NCBI GenBank assembly: GCA_004154925.1
Contig: QJNS01000040.1
Location: forward strand, 124,001 to 188,000
Direction of reading: 5' to 3'
DNA from: Monosporascus cannonballus
Lineage: Eukaryota > Ascomycota > Sordariomycetes > Xylariales
DNA length: 64,000 nt
The position numbers and the translations under genes are program-made. Each line of letters opens with the position of its first letter. Within the stretch, counting starts at the first letter, position 1. Under the pieces are notes generated by a model. That model saw only the letters and a program-made list of their open reading frames with translations. It did no database searches and was not told where the DNA came from. Below, in pieces: positions 25,877 to 40,000 of the stretch.

Positions 25877-27664
25877 ATCTAACTATAATCAAAATAAAGT
25901 AACGCAGTAGAAAAAAGATTATACAATATAATTACTAAAGTAATTATAAAATTTGCAATACGAATTTATTGGAATTTTTACAATGTTATGATAATTTAAC
26001 AATAAAAATAACGGTTATTAAATATAATACATTCATTACTGTAATATTTTAAATAATGTTAATTTATAATATAATTTCGTCAATTATAACATCTTTAGTG
26101 TTGCGAAACTTAATTATAGACATCTTAGTTACTTAAATGTTTGCAATATTTCTATCGATATAAACCCGTACAACTACAGTTTAATAGTTAGTCAAACAAT
26201 CTAGCCGCCATAGTCCGAACAAGACACTAAGTGCCTCCGACCTTAGTAGAAAGTTACGTAATATTGGTTGGTCGAAAGCGGTGAGTTCGACCACGTTCGA
26301 GTTTGTTACGATTAATAGATAATCCAACAAAAATTGTCAGATCATTAAAATAGTTTCATGTATAATTGCGTTATGGTGTTTTTCTTTTCAATATTATAAT
26401 GTAACGGGCTTAGGTGCAATAAGAACGGTCATGTTCTTTAAAAGCGCAATATCTATTAGGGCCGATGTTATGTAACTGACTTAATAAATTTAATTTGATT
26501 TATTAATTGTAAGACCTTAGGTCCAAAAGCATTTAGAATAATCGCTGAAATTTCAAATGGACTAAAAAACGAAATATTATTAAATATGCACGGGCGGTTT
26601 AAATCAAAACAAAATATATATTCGTTACTTGTTAACGTTAAACACTGTTGACTTAAAATATATTTTATTTACCTAAGATTCTTTGAATATTAAAAACTAT
26701 AAATCCATCCTGTTATTACTTAAATATTTACAATATGTTTATTAACATAAATATCAGGTGATTTAAATTTAATAAATGTTGAAATATTCAGCTATTATAT
26801 CTTACAAAATTTTATTTTCTAATAATATTAAATTTTAAATTATATTTCTTATTTATTGTATCGACGTTTAACATTAAATTATTATCATAAATTAAAATCG
26901 GACGAATATTCAACAATTTAAACACTATGCTATTTGTTTTATTTGTTAAAAGAAAGATATCTTAATATAAATTAATCTTTTGAAATAGAAAATTACAATG
27001 TGTTATTTATATAATGGAAACAAAGATACTTACAATTTTTGAATTTAAATATAATTTTATATAATTGTTAAAACAGATATTAAAAATTAAATTGGATGTT
27101 TACAGTTATATTTTTAAAACATATTTGGAATTTAAATGAATCCGGTACTGAAAAATATTTTAGAAAAGGATAAAGACGACTGAAAAAAAAATTAGAAGCT
27201 TTTCTTTAATTATATTAATCCCTAAAATAAATTACAATTCAGCTTTAAAAACCCGAATAAAAAATGTAGTATTATATAAGATAGGTTATAATTAAATTTA
27301 AAACATCATAATTAAATCAATATAAATTTATATCCAAAGTAGTAATTCAATTCCTGTATTTTATAAAGTGTAAAAACATGGTAAAAATTTGAATTGCTAA
27401 ATTATTTTCATATATTATACGAAATAAATATATTTCTAAAGTTTAAAAGACCAATAATAAATTATATGAATAAGGTATAGCAAAAACATATATTATAAAA
27501 TAATGGAATGACTAGTCTAATTAATCCAAATAACGATTTTTCGGATTTACTTTACACGGTACGGCGTTAAAATTTATAAAATTTAAAATACTTTAACGTA
27601 ATAATATATATTAGATTAAATGGTATAATTATAACGAGTAAGGTATTATTAAAATATATATAAA
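25877..27664. other. AT-rich sequence with a GC-richer patch
   Basis: No gene is supported. The patch at 26190-26480 is described separately. The rest is featureless up to the target site of gypsy B1. Confidence 0.55.
26190..26480. other. GC-richer patch, possible old LTR fragment
   Basis: Base composition is visibly more balanced than in the flanks (for example around 26205-26330 and 26400-26475). TGTAACGGGCTTAGG at 26400 has the look of an LTR start, but no matching CA end, second copy or target duplication was found. A T-arm-like string (gtgagttcgaccac) near 26281-26294 does not extend to a tRNA. Confidence 0.3.
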
Positions 27665-27669
27665 GTATT

Positions 27670-27875
27670 TGTAAGATAATGGATAGCTATGAGCTGGGTA
27701 AGGTGATCTCCAACCAGTCGTAAGGTAGATTTCAAAAAATAAGTATATTAGGTTATCTCCATTTGGCGTTTCCCATTAGCTGCTAGATAGTGGATTTATA
27801 TTAATAAGTAAGTTAATGGCTAACCGGTAACTAGTCGGTTATTAGTCTTATTTTTATAAAGGCTATATTTTTATA
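27670..27875 (-). repeat. 3' LTR of gypsy B1
   Basis: 206 bp. On the plus strand it begins TGTAAGATAATGG and ends GGCTATATTTTTATA, where the partner ends GGCTATATTTTCACA. The outer (left) end is better preserved than the inner end. Confidence 0.92.
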
Positions 27876-28089
27876 ATTATTCTCCTGTTTTAAGCTGTTA
27901 ATTTCTAATAGCATTATTATTAATTTAATATAACGTATTTCATAAATTTGATTATATATTTTTGCTAATATTTTACCGTAATATTATGTTATAAATAATT
28001 ACCATAAAAATTAATGCGTACGATATTACGTAATTAATTATATTTTGTTTAATTCCTTCTTAAAATCCGTTTTTAACCTTATTTTATTT

Positions 28090-28857
28090 ACCTTTTCTTT
28101 TTTCTTTTGCGCCTATATTTCAATTTTTTTACGAACGTATTTCGTTCGGTTCTTCGTTTTTTTTTTACTCTTATTTCGCTTTTTTTGTTTTCCTACGTAT
28201 TATTTCTGTTCGCTATATTTCTTTTGTAAAAAACTCTAAAAAAGTGGTATTTTAAAATTAAAAAGGTTTAGAATTTCCTTTAACGACATCTTTTTTAATG
28301 CCGATAGTAAAATAAATACCAGTGGTATTACAGGCGGCAATAGGCCGTATTATATTTACTTAATATAGAGTTATTTCGATTATTAAATACTTTACGTCTA
28401 AATTCCGAACGCCTTAACTTACGTCGTAACTAATTATTATTATAAAATATTTCGTACAGTAAATTATAATTTTTAATATTATTAATATAGTTATTTGATT
28501 TTTGTTTAATTTTTAATTGTTTTTAAATGTACCGCTTAAACGGTTTTTTAATTCGGTACCGATAATTAGGAATTAACCAATAAAATTGAAAAAGGTGGAA
28601 TTACGAATATTTAATATAAAAGTTCCGACGTAATTATGATTGGTTATCGATTTAACATCTTTTGTATGGCCGAATTCGCCTTTAAGGCAGTTATTATTAA
28701 GGAATATCGTTCCCTTAATATAATAAAAATCGATTTCCGATCGTCCGTTACAATTGCAAAAATCTAATCTTAATATTATTTTATAAGATTGCCAATATAA
28801 ATCCTTTTTATAAATGTTACAGTTTTCTTCTCTTATTATTCTGTAATTAATTTCCAA
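28090..28857 (-). pseudogene. ORF3 of gypsy B1: extra protein after integrase
   Basis: Open for 94 codons (28857-28573) and continuing in the same frame with a few TAA/TAG stops to about 28090. It matches the B2 copy (56179-56952) along its length. Shared motifs include N-G-R-S-E-I-D-F, Y-I-K-x-T-I-F, K-G-E-F, then I-G-T-E-x-K-N-R-L and I-T-I-L-I-I-L-K. Both copies end in a Lys/Arg-rich tail (here about 28240-28100). It sits between integrase and the 3' LTR in sense orientation, where standard fungal gypsy elements have no separate gene. No signal peptide or membrane segment is evident, so an Env-like role is not supported. Function unknown; the basic tail might bind nucleic acid or act in nuclear import (inference). 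Confidence 0.6.
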
Positions 28858-30145
28858 TTAAACGTAATGTTAAAATATTTTTATAAATAAAGTAATTTTC
28901 GAAAACAGTTATACCGTTATGCCTTTTATTTACAAATATTTTCCACCCGTTTTCCGATATTTTAACAAAATTTTAATATTTAATAATAATTATAATTAAA
29001 AAATAACTTTACCCGGTAAATTTATTATTAAATTTAAATATAATTAAAGGTTTAAAGCTAACTCCTTATTTCGGACTAATAACAAATTATATTCCGTTAT
29101 TTAAGCCTTGGTTTTCGTTAAAAATAAAACGTTTTTAAATTCTTTCCGGATTATACGACTAATAAATTTAATAAACGTATCCGCTTTTTGCTATCGTATA
29201 TTTTCCGATCATTTTCCGATATTCATATATTAACTTCCTTAATATATCTATTAAAAGTTAATTATCGTAAAGTTTAATAATTAAATACGAAAGTTTATTT
29301 TCGATATAAAATTTCTTGTTTTTTACATTACTTATTAATGTTTAACGAGTATATAATAAAATAATTATTGGTTAAAAACCTGAAAACAATTTTGTAATTA
29401 AATAATATTTTAACGTTAATATCTTAAATTTATTTAAAATTATCTTTTATAATGATGATAATTATTAGGTAATTAATTTCCGATGGGATTACTATTATTT
29501 TACGGTTTTTGAATTGTTTTATTTTTTATTTACGTATTTAAATTTTTTATAAGGTAGTAATAATTTAAATACGTATTTAAAAAAAAATTTAAATTTTTAT
29601 GTATTATGCTTAATTGGTTAGCCTTTTTATTTAATTAGATATTTACGTTATTTCCTGTTATTCTAATAACGCAGGATATCTTTTATTACTTATTTTTCCT
29701 ATTTTCTTTATTAAATCCGGCAACGCCATTTAAATATTACCCGGTTTCCAATTATATTTCGGTTTTAATAAAAATATTAAAAATATATTATATACCCGTT
29801 AATATTTAATAAGAAAAATTACTTTATACGCCTAAAGATTTATTCTTTCCGTAGTCGTAACCCGAACATAAATAAATATATATTTTTTATTTTTAGATTT
29901 CAAATTCTTAATTAATAAATGTATTTATTATGTTAATTGGGATTTTATAAATATATAACGTTAATTATAATATTCTTTTAGATTATTATTACTTTTTCCC
30001 AATATTCGTATATTATTTAATAAATAACTGTTTTTTTTTTCGAAACGCTTTTTAATTTTTTATATTTATATTTTAAATCTTTATGGAAAATATTTTATTA
30101 TTTTTAAATAATACCCATATAAAGCCTTAAAGGGAAAACGGCCGG

Positions 30146-30566
30146 TGTAATGGTTAGGGGGTTTAACCAACTATTAAACCTTAGTCGTACGGGTTTATGT
30201 TAATAGAAATATCGTAGGTATCTAAGTAATAAATATAATAATCGTATTACGTCTCGTAATACCAAAAATGCCTTAGGTAACGAATTATTATTATGAGCCA
30301 AAATTATCTAAATTATGAAATAATATACGTATATATTTTAATTCCTGTTTGCTAGATTATTACCAGTAAGTTAATAATCCAGCTTATTGGATTATTATTA
30401 GTAACTTAGTAATCCGGCTTACTAGATTATTACCAGTAAGTTAACGATCCGGCTTACTGGTTTACCATCAGTAAGTTGGTAATCCATTACGTAATTTGCC
30501 TCATTATACAATTATGGTTGGGTCCTATGAGACCGTTTTTGGAAACCGTGGCTCGCTAGGCCATCA
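30146..30566 (-). repeat. 3' LTR of gypsy A2
   Basis: Begins TGTAATGG and ends GGCCATCA on the plus strand. The four hairpin repeats span about 30347-30485. The pol reading frame of A2 runs to the adjacent PPT region (30567-30600). Confidence 0.92.
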
Positions 30567-33500
30567 TATGATCTCCCTTTTCCCCAAATTTTGCCCTCAA
30601 AATTTCCTTTTTTTTCGATAAATTTTTCGCATTCCTTTAATATGTCTTCCGGTATATCTAAACGTCGTTTTCGCAAATCCGAACAGCGACTTGCTTTAGC
30701 TAATTTAATTAAATTCAAATGTTTTAACGTGATATTTTATTCTTTTTATTTTACCCGGCAGTTTAATTACCAAATAATAAATGGAGTTTTTCGTTATATG
30801 AAATGTATTTATCAGGGTTATTCGTAGAATGGAATAAAAATTCTTATTTTTATAATTAATCGTTATAGCGCGAAATTAAAAAGATTAAAAAAGGAAAAAC
30901 TCACGGCCAAAAACTTTTTATCCGAAGTTTTTGCGCGTTTTTTTATATACGTCGTTAATCCTAACATTATTAATGTTAAGGTACGAAATTTATTAATCGC
31001 GCCCTTTAATCTCTAAATAATTTTAATAATCTTACGTAATTGGAATCGGAATTTATAATCGAAATACAGGTTTTAAATAAAATAAACGTTATTAATTAGA
31101 ATGCGGTAAACTAAAAGTTTCCTCTTTTGAACCTTATAAACTAGGATATTATTATTTCGGGTAATTCGGTAATTATTAATGAAAATTCCTTAACAGATAT
31201 TGGACGTTCATAAGGGTTTTAACCGGTTTTCAAATATTTTCGAAATCCGAATACTTTTTTTATTTAATTAGGGACTAAATATGTTCGTTTTATTTTCGCA
31301 TATCGAAGATTTTTTCCATTTTATATATTTGTTCATTTTCCACTTTTATATTATATTGCGCCGTATATATTTTAATTATATTTATTATTAGTCGGAATAA
31401 AAAAATATAAAAAGTTAAATAAAATTTAACTTTTAATGAAAATTCTAATTAATAATCAGTTTCTGAAGTGTTGTTAATAATTTTATGTGGGCCGATATAT
31501 TTAAAAACGAATTTCTTATTAGGTTATTTATTTAAATATTATTCTATAACGAGAAAAATTATTTCCGTTTTTTCGAAGATTAATGTTTTAATTTTCCTTA
31601 ATTATAATATTTGTTTAATTAAATTTATACGAATTTTAATTTGGTCTTTATTTTTTGGTACAATTAATATAACGATTTTAATATAAGAATTATTTTAATA
31701 TTAATTAAACCATCGTTATATATTATTTTATGAATATTTGAAATAAGCCCCATATATACGTTCGCAGGTATTACTTTAATATATTCACAATAATTAATAT
31801 TATGAACTAATTATACGATTAATAATGTTTTCACTTTATTATTTTATTGGTAATTAATATAATATAGTAAGTAAACTTTCAAAATTTAATTCATTTATTT
31901 TGTTTATTTATTTATTTAAGGTTTAAATACATTAAATAATTTGTAATTTAAGCCGATTTATTCTATTATACTTTGTCAAAACTTAAATAGGAATATTATA
32001 TCTTTATTTAAAATAATTTCTATTAATAATCAGTATATATTAAAAATATATTTAAAAAAGTATATAAATTACTTGTTCGGCATTTATATTTTCGTAATAT
32101 AATAAAAAATAGGAAAATCTCGTAAATCGGTCGGCGGTTACAAAAATACCATCGTAATATATTTCCGTAATTAGATTTTTTAACATTCAAAATTTAATAA
32201 TAAAATCCACAATAATTAAATATTATTATCGTTTTATTATTAATAATAATTATATTTTTCGTTTAGCTTATGTCGTCGAATTTTTATTTTGGCGCCCATA
32301 TCGTATTAGCGCATAATTTTTTATAACGTTAATTTCAATTTAAAAAAGGAATATATATATTAAAATCTTTTTAAAATCTTGTAAATCTTAAGATATCCGT
32401 ATAACTAATATTTATTTATATTTCGTATTATATCTCTTTAATTTTATTTTGAAATTTATATTTTGTTCCTTTTTTGATTTTTTAAAAAGGTATTATTTTA
32501 TTATTAAATTTTGTAATATATATCGAAAGGTATTACCCGAATTATCGGAATGTATCGCAAACGTAAATATCCTTTTATAATAATAATAAAAATTATATAA
32601 TTAATTTTAATTAATTTCTTTTCGAAATCTGGTTGCTTAATTAAAATATTTGCTTTACCGCTTTCTAAACCTTTCTTATAAATAATAACGAAATTAAAGT
32701 TTGCTAATTTTTCCGCGTAATCACATTATCGTTTTATAAGTTTTTTAATCGTAATAAAATAGGTAAAATTCTAATAATCCGTATAAACTTTAACTTAATG
32801 CAAATTTCACTCTAAAAAATACCTAAATTTTCGAAATGCCGCAATAATAACCATAAATCCCTTATCTAGAATACCATAATTAAACTCCGTTCCGATTATC
32901 TTATAAACAAAATATAATAAAGTATAATTTACCTTAATTATCCCGTTATTCGATTATTATGTCCAAAGTATAATCCGAAATATCGGTTTTTAACTTAATA
33001 AAACGACTTAAATCGTACATAATTAATATTAGCTTGCTAATAATTGTATCCTTAATATCTTAAAATGTTTTTCCTGTATTTAATATTTATTTCAACTCTT
33101 TGTTTTCGTAAAATCCGTTAAAAATATAATTATTTTGCTAAATTTTCCAATAAGTTTTTTATAATAATTAATAAATCTAAGGAATACTTATAACCCTTTC
33201 AGTATTATTAACGTATATTATTTTATAATTATAGCTATTTTCCCAGAATCCATTCTAATATGTTTTAAAGTAATAATATATCTTAGACATTTCATTTTTT
33301 ACTTACAAAATTAACCCCCCTCCCATATTAACAAACAACCTTGTATCTTATAAAATTTAAAAAACTTTATAAACGTATCCTATATATATTTTTTCCGTTT
33401 TTTAAAAAATAGAAATATCGTCAAAGTAACATACGACAAAAATATCGAAATATGTTCGCACATATAATTTACTATCCGTTGAAAAATTGCTAATACATTT

Positions 33501-36500
33501 ATAAATCCCTTTATTATAATCAAATATTTGAATAATCCGTATTTCGTTTTAAAGGTTATTTTTTATTTATATTCTTTCTTAATTCTAATAAAATTATATT
33601 TATGTTCAAAATCGAATACTGTAACCTATTTAGCTTGGTAAAATCCATTTTTTATTTCCGTAATTAAAAATAATAAAATTCGATTTTTAATAATAATATC
33701 GTTTAATTGTTAATAATTAACCATAAAACATAATTTTCTGTTTTTTTCGACACGAAAAACATAAAAGATGTTGTTAATAATTTCGAAAAGTGAATTTATC
33801 TTTTTTATAACCAATTTTCCCACTATTTTTTAAAAATGAATAATTCGTTTCTGCTAAAATTATAAATAAGGTAAAACCTCGTTGAAAATCCTTTTTTAAA
33901 AATTATTTCGTACTTTTATTTGTTAAATTTTAATAATTTGGTATCGAACTTCTTTTTAAAAAGCTAGTTATATTTATAGTATTATGATAATACATTAATT
34001 AAATCTTTTAATTTTTAAGCTATTATTATTATTATTTTAAATCGTTATTTAATTACTTAAATTTTGTTTTAATAATAATAACGATATATCGTATTTTTTT
34101 GATGCCTATTCTTTTTATTATATTTTGTCTTTATAAACAATAAGATTTTTATCGTATCCTTATACCTGAATTTATCTTTTTTATTAATTGAATAATAAAA
34201 CCTTAATTTCTTTTTTTTATTTGTTAATAAAATATAAAATAAACCCTACCTAACTAATCTTACCATTAATTAAAATTTCGTACTAAGGTATTTATAGTAA
34301 TTCTAAGATCATATCGTAATTCTTAAATAAAATAATATCGAAATTAAATATTTGATATTATTCTTAGAAAAAGATCTCGAAATAATTAATTTTGCCTATA
34401 ATTTTCCCGTTATTATAAGCAAATTCCTAATTTTCGGCATTTGTCATTATATAAGGTTTTAATTTGTATATTTATAGCAATTTCAATTTATTAATTATAT
34501 CGAGAATAATATAATTCCCGCCCAGAACTCCGTAATTTATTATTGCAAAATTTTAATACGTTCCGATTCCTATTTTTAAAATAATAAGGTTCTTAGCATT
34601 TCTTATCGTTATGTTTAAAACCTTTTCGGAAGTTCTTTTTAATTTTTTTTTAGTTTTCGTTATTTTGCGGCCCTTTTATAGGTAACCTATTTTTTCATGT
34701 TTTGTTCGAATTTATCGAGCCTTTTTATTCCTTTAAACTATATTAACTGTTTATAGGTTTGTTTCAATTTTTCTCCTGATTAAATAAACTGTTTTTTCAT
34801 GTTTACGATTGCATTCCATTTTGCGTTATTTTAAATATCGTTCCAAAAATCGCTTATAAACTAACGTATTTCTTGCTTGATAACTTTTCTTTTTTGGGGA
34901 TTTATACTAAACGCTAATTTAAAAAAAAGATCCGTAATAATTTTTTGGCAATGCTTTTCCACTATGCGTTAAATCAACTTTTTTCCGTTTAGTAGTTATA
35001 TCATCCATAATAACCAAAAGGGTTTTTTTGCGGACATTATTTTTTTTCGGGCCAGCTTTTTACTTCGGCCAATTATTAAACATTTCCTAGGGTTATGGTT
35101 TAAAGTTGTCGATATTATTATTTATCGTTTTTGTTATTTCCGGTACGATTTGGAAAATCAAACCCTTTATAATATATACGAGTAATTCGTTTATAGATAT
35201 GCTATTGCTATTTTTCGTAATCGGGATATCATCGTCGTCGACAATGTATAATATGCATTTTGCCATATCTATTAGGGGTTCCGGGATAAAATATTTTGTC
35301 CAATTCTAGTATTCGCGTAATTATCTTTATAATGTTTCTTATTATGTTTGCGATATTTGTTAAGTTAGTTTTCTGGCTTTTTATATTCCTCGTCGAATCT
35401 CCTATCGTAAGGGTCCCTGTTAAACCTTTTGCCATAACGGATCTGGCCTATATTTAAGCTGAATTAAATTCATGGCTTTACCTCAATCCTTTTAGTTTTC
35501 TTTGGATTATCCCTTAGGTACTGGTTTCCAATTATTTTAACGGGGTTTCTTAAGTGTTTTGCATTACGCTGCCTTATGCCCTATCTTATTATAATTATAA
35601 CGTTTAATTTGGTTTTAACTTTTTTTATAAATAATTCTTAGTTCCATAAATCCTGGTTCCGTGCCGTAAGAGATATTGTTACGTTAAAAAGCGCTGGTAT
35701 TAACTATATATTGCAGTTTATTATTATTTGTTCCTTTAGTACCTTTAGTACGTTATACGTATTATCGATCGTTAATCTTAATTATTATAACGGTATAATA
35801 TGGTAAATAATTAGGCTAATTAAGCTTGAAAAGGTTTTTTTGCATTTTTTTAGGCCGTGGAAAACTTAGCTATTAATATTTTTTATTTCCAATTTAGCTT
35901 AACGGCTAGCTAAACCAGTATACTGCCCTAATTAAATGTTAATTTTTTCTATCATAAATGCTAAATCTGTAATTCGACTTTTACTTTTTCGTTTATGATT
36001 TTGAAAGTTTTCGGTAATACTTATTTAAATTATTTATAATCGCTGTAAATTCGTATTACTTTTAGGTTTCGCTTTTCGGCTAGCAAAATAACGTACTTTT
36101 TTATAGCGGGCTCGAACCAAATAACTGCGTTTTTTGGTAAGTCGTCCGATAGCGAATTTAATTCGTATAATGGGCGTAATAAGTCAAATAAAAAATACCA
36201 AAAGTATGCGTGGCATTAAGTTAAGAACAATTATAATTTAATTAAAGTTCCGTCGAAAAGTTCGGGCTTGGAAGGCTTAAGCACCTTTTCTGGTTCTTTG
36301 GTAAAATTCAGCTAAATAACCTGGCTTGCTCGAAAGGGCTTCCCGGTCTCGGGAGCTTTTCCTTTTTCCTTAAGCTTCTTATAAACGGCTTAAAAGGACG
36401 TTGTAAGATTCTTGTTATCTTTTTTTAGTTAAATAATATATTTATATATAACATCTAAATGTCGAATGTTTTTTTTGCGAAAAATGTAAAGTTTTTCCTT

Positions 36501-36638
36501 TTTCTCCTTAGATTTTATTCTAATATCCGAGTAACTAAGGATTTGGTAAGTAAGTTATTCGGGCTATTTATTAATAAATATATCGTTAATCGATATTATT
36601 TACAGTCTAACGGTATTATTGAATAAAGGTTTATAACG
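30567..36638 (-). pseudogene. Gag-Pol of gypsy A2, catalytic motifs partly intact
   Basis: Minus-strand order. Gag has the retrotransposon-gag pattern VIWFEPAIKKYV, then IYSDYK(stop)FK near 36130-36030. The zinc knuckle remnant YNYNKIGHKAA(stop)C lies near 35561-35602. The RT active site YFDD (33417-33428) is intact. Integrase FVTADRFTRFSYF near 32115-32155 keeps its first catalytic Asp. The C-terminal segment 30718-30567 is open and reads SDLRKRRLDIPEDILKE, a charged tail also seen in A1. Stops elsewhere make it inactive. It is the best guide in this window to the ancestral family-A protein. Confidence 0.9.
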
Positions 36639-37060
36639 TATAACGGCTACAGGGTTTAATTAATTATTAAACCTTAATTATACGGGTTTATGTTAGCAAC
36701 AGTATTATAAAAATCTAAGCAATAAATATAATAATTATATTATGTTTTGTAATATCAAAAGTACTTTAGGAAACGAATTATTATTATAAATTAAAGTTAT
36801 TTAAATTATGAAATAATATACGTATATATCTTAATTCCTACTTGCTGGATTGCTACCAATAAATTAGTAATCCGGCTCACTGGATCACTACCAATAAGTT
36901 GGTGATCCGGCTTACTGGATTACCACCAGTAAGTTGGCAATCCGGCTTCCTGGCTTACTACCAGTGAGTTGGTGATCTATTACGTGACCTGCCCACCATA
37001 CACTTATGGTTGGGTCCTGCCAGACCGTTTCTGGAGACTGTGGCTCGCTGGGCCATGACA
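36639..37060 (-). repeat. 5' LTR of gypsy A2
   Basis: 422 bp. The inner end decayed to TATAACGGC. From about 36840 to the outer end CCATGACA (37060) there are few RIP-type changes. The four hairpin repeats at about 36843-36979 are nearly perfect here, for example ggattaccaccagtaagt. Confidence 0.93.
36843..36979. repeat. Four tandem hairpin repeats in the A2 5' LTR
   Basis: Four copies of a roughly 35-bp unit, each with inverted arms (GGATTACC / GGTAATCC) around CAGTAAGT. A1 has three copies. The extra unit accounts for the 34-35 bp difference in LTR length between A1 and A2. Confidence 0.8.
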
Positions 37061-40000
37061 GCCGGTAAATTCGTTTTAGGTATTATTATATGCAAATTCC
37101 GCATTTCGTAATAACCTTATCTAACTATTTTAATATTTATTAGTATAATTACAAAAATAATATTTTACAACTTCATAAATACGTTCCGTTTACTTATCGG
37201 TTTACGGATAGTAAACGGTCGATATTTACCGTTTTATATTTTATTTTTTATAAAATTCCGCCTAAAATTAATTTGTTAATAATTTACTTTTATTACTAAT
37301 AATTCCGGCTGGCGTACCGAATTTACATTTAATTTCGTCATGAAGTAATCGGGTTAATGTAATTACGATTAAGGTTTTAACAGTAAAAATAAATAATTTT
37401 AATTTTGTAAAGCGGTCTACGATTACCAAAATTACGTTATATTTGAACCCGATTAAAAATTAAGTTTTTAAGAAATCTCGTAATAAATTTAAGGAAAATT
37501 TTTAAAAGGATATTTAAATAATGGCAAAAATTATAACTATCTACATAATTTATAACGTAATTTTATAATGCTTTAATAATTCGGATATTTTTAACATAAT
37601 TTGAGAAATTATTCGCTATATTTTCTTAATCAACTGTTTCAATTATTAATTTTAACGTATAAATACATCTTATAGATTTTACTTTTAAATTTTCATAATA
37701 TTAATAAATAAATTATTATCGTAAAACGCTTTACGAAAAAGTTAAAAATTTATTCCGATAATATAAAATCCTGTTTAAATCTAGAAAATATTTTCCTTTT
37801 ATTCCGGCTTAATATCGAATTTTCCGTATTAACTTCATAATATTTACGTTTTTAATTTATAACCTTTAAACTCGATTACAAAATAATCGGGAAACTTTTG
37901 GTGAAAATATCGTTTTATTCTTAAATAATTTTTTAACCAAAAAATATAAAACATATTAGTTATAAATAATAACTTTAATACAAATTTTGGTTTTTTTTTT
38001 AAATTTTTCGAAATTCGATCTTAATACGCTTATAATTTACGGTTACCATTATTTAACCGTTAATCATATTATTACTACGATTTACGTTTATATTATTATT
38101 TATAAAAAATAAATTCGGCAAATTCAAAATTTCTTTTTCCTCTAAATATGTTTTATAATCCTATAACGAAAGTTTTCCGCTTTTTTTAGGCCGATAATAA
38201 TTATTTAAATTTCAGCCATTTAAAATCTATTCAGGAATTTTAAAACAAACGAATTTTGTATTACTTTTATAAAACTTTTTACTCTTTTATAATACTTTAA
38301 ATCGCGTTATATATTTATAATCGTTTTCTATACGTTTTTCAGCATATCAGTCGTAAATCCGAATTTCTTAAATAACATAAGGATTACGTTTTTCCACGTA
38401 ATTTCTCTTAATATATAATCCGGACGTTTAAATAATCCATCCGCCGGATTAACTGCGCCCGATTACTATTGGATCTTAAAATTAAATTACGCAAAATGGT
38501 AAATATATTAGGCCAACCTCCATATAAAGTTTCGCGCCGGTATTTGTATTATATTTTTAACGCCGTATAATCAGTAAATATTAAGAAAAGTTTTGGCGTA
38601 TCTTTAAAGTATTATTATAAATATTTTAAATTTTTATAATCGCCAATAATTCTTATTATTTTATAACTTCCTGTTTTTTAATTAAACTTAATTTTCGCAA
38701 TTAATATGTAATTAAATATTAATATTTTCCGTATTTTTATAAAAACATCTCTAATATAATTTTTTTAAAATGTTTGCTTTAGCCCTGGTATTTTTGGCAT
38801 TATCCTATTATCGAAAAATAACTACCAACTAAAAGGCATTTTTTAAATTTCCGAACACTTTTTTTCAATTTTTCGGATTACCGGAATTTTATTACTTTAA
38901 TTTTATCTTACGCCCTTTTTAAAAACATAATAATAAATTCGATAATTTGCTAATAATAAACGATGAACTTCCGATAAAACTTTTAAATCCTAAAAATATT
39001 TAAATATTATAAATTAATTTTAACTTTAGTTATATTTCCATAATATTAACCCGTTGGCGGTCCATTTTCAAACCGTTAATATTAATTATAAATCTTAAAA
39101 GTTTTTTTTTGAAAAATTTGCATTTAAACTTTTTAATAAAGAATTAATATTATAATAACTGTTTATAAATTAATTAAAAATGCTTTGTATATTTTCTTTT
39201 GTTATCCGAATAAATAAGTATATTATTTAAACATATTATATATATACAATTAATTACTTTAATTGAAACTTTATATATTCAAATTTAAAATATAATGAGT
39301 ATATAAAAAAGGCCAAATATTATAATTATAAATTTAAACAGCTTATTCCGTAATTAGGCCACGGTTTTTTATTAATTACCTTTTTAAATTTTAATATTGT
39401 AATAAATATTTTTAAAATTTATATTCGAAAATATTTTAATTAATTTAAAATGATTTACTACTTTTAAAATTACAGAATATCGGTTTTTTATGGTTACCTA
39501 ATTTAACTCTTTATAATCGATATATAATTAAAAATTACCGTTTTTCTTAAACACAAATAATATTAACACCTTTACGTCTGTTTTCGAGTAACGTATCCGG
39601 TTTACTTTCAGATTTTTTCGGATATATTTTTCGAATACTTTTTTAAGCTTTTAATATAGGATAAATTAAATTAAATAAAGCCTTTTTTTAAAGTTACATT
39701 TGTTACACATTTTGCTCCCAATAATTAAAATATTTTTTTGGTAATGCTTTCGGAATATATTCGCCAGATATTCTTTAAATATAGAAAAAAAATCTTTTAT
39801 CTCTTATTCCTACTATTCCGTAAATTTCGGAGTATTTAATTTTTCGGCTAAACTTACTGAGTTAACGGTATAAATTTCCTGACTAGAAAACCTTAAATCT
39901 GTAATTTCCTATTTATTAATTTGTTATAATAATCTTAATAATTATTAATATATAATTATATCCTATAAACATTTTAATTTACATATTTCGGATTTAAATC

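Larger units (their letters stand above)
30146..37060 (-). mobile_element. Ty3/gypsy retrotransposon A2, nested in B1
   Basis: LTRs at 30146-30566 (421 bp) and 36639-37060 (422 bp), with an exact 5-bp target duplication GCCGG (30141-30145 and 37061-37065). Length is 6.9 kb. It belongs to the same family as A1, but each LTR carries four rather than three hairpin repeats. Coding sense is minus. It is clearly younger than B1, whose integrase it splits. Overall it is slightly less degraded than A1 in RT and integrase. Confidence 0.95.

Noticed and set aside
36843..36979. CRISPR array
   Set aside because: The repeats are tandem hairpin units inside an LTR, without spacers, in a eukaryotic retroelement.
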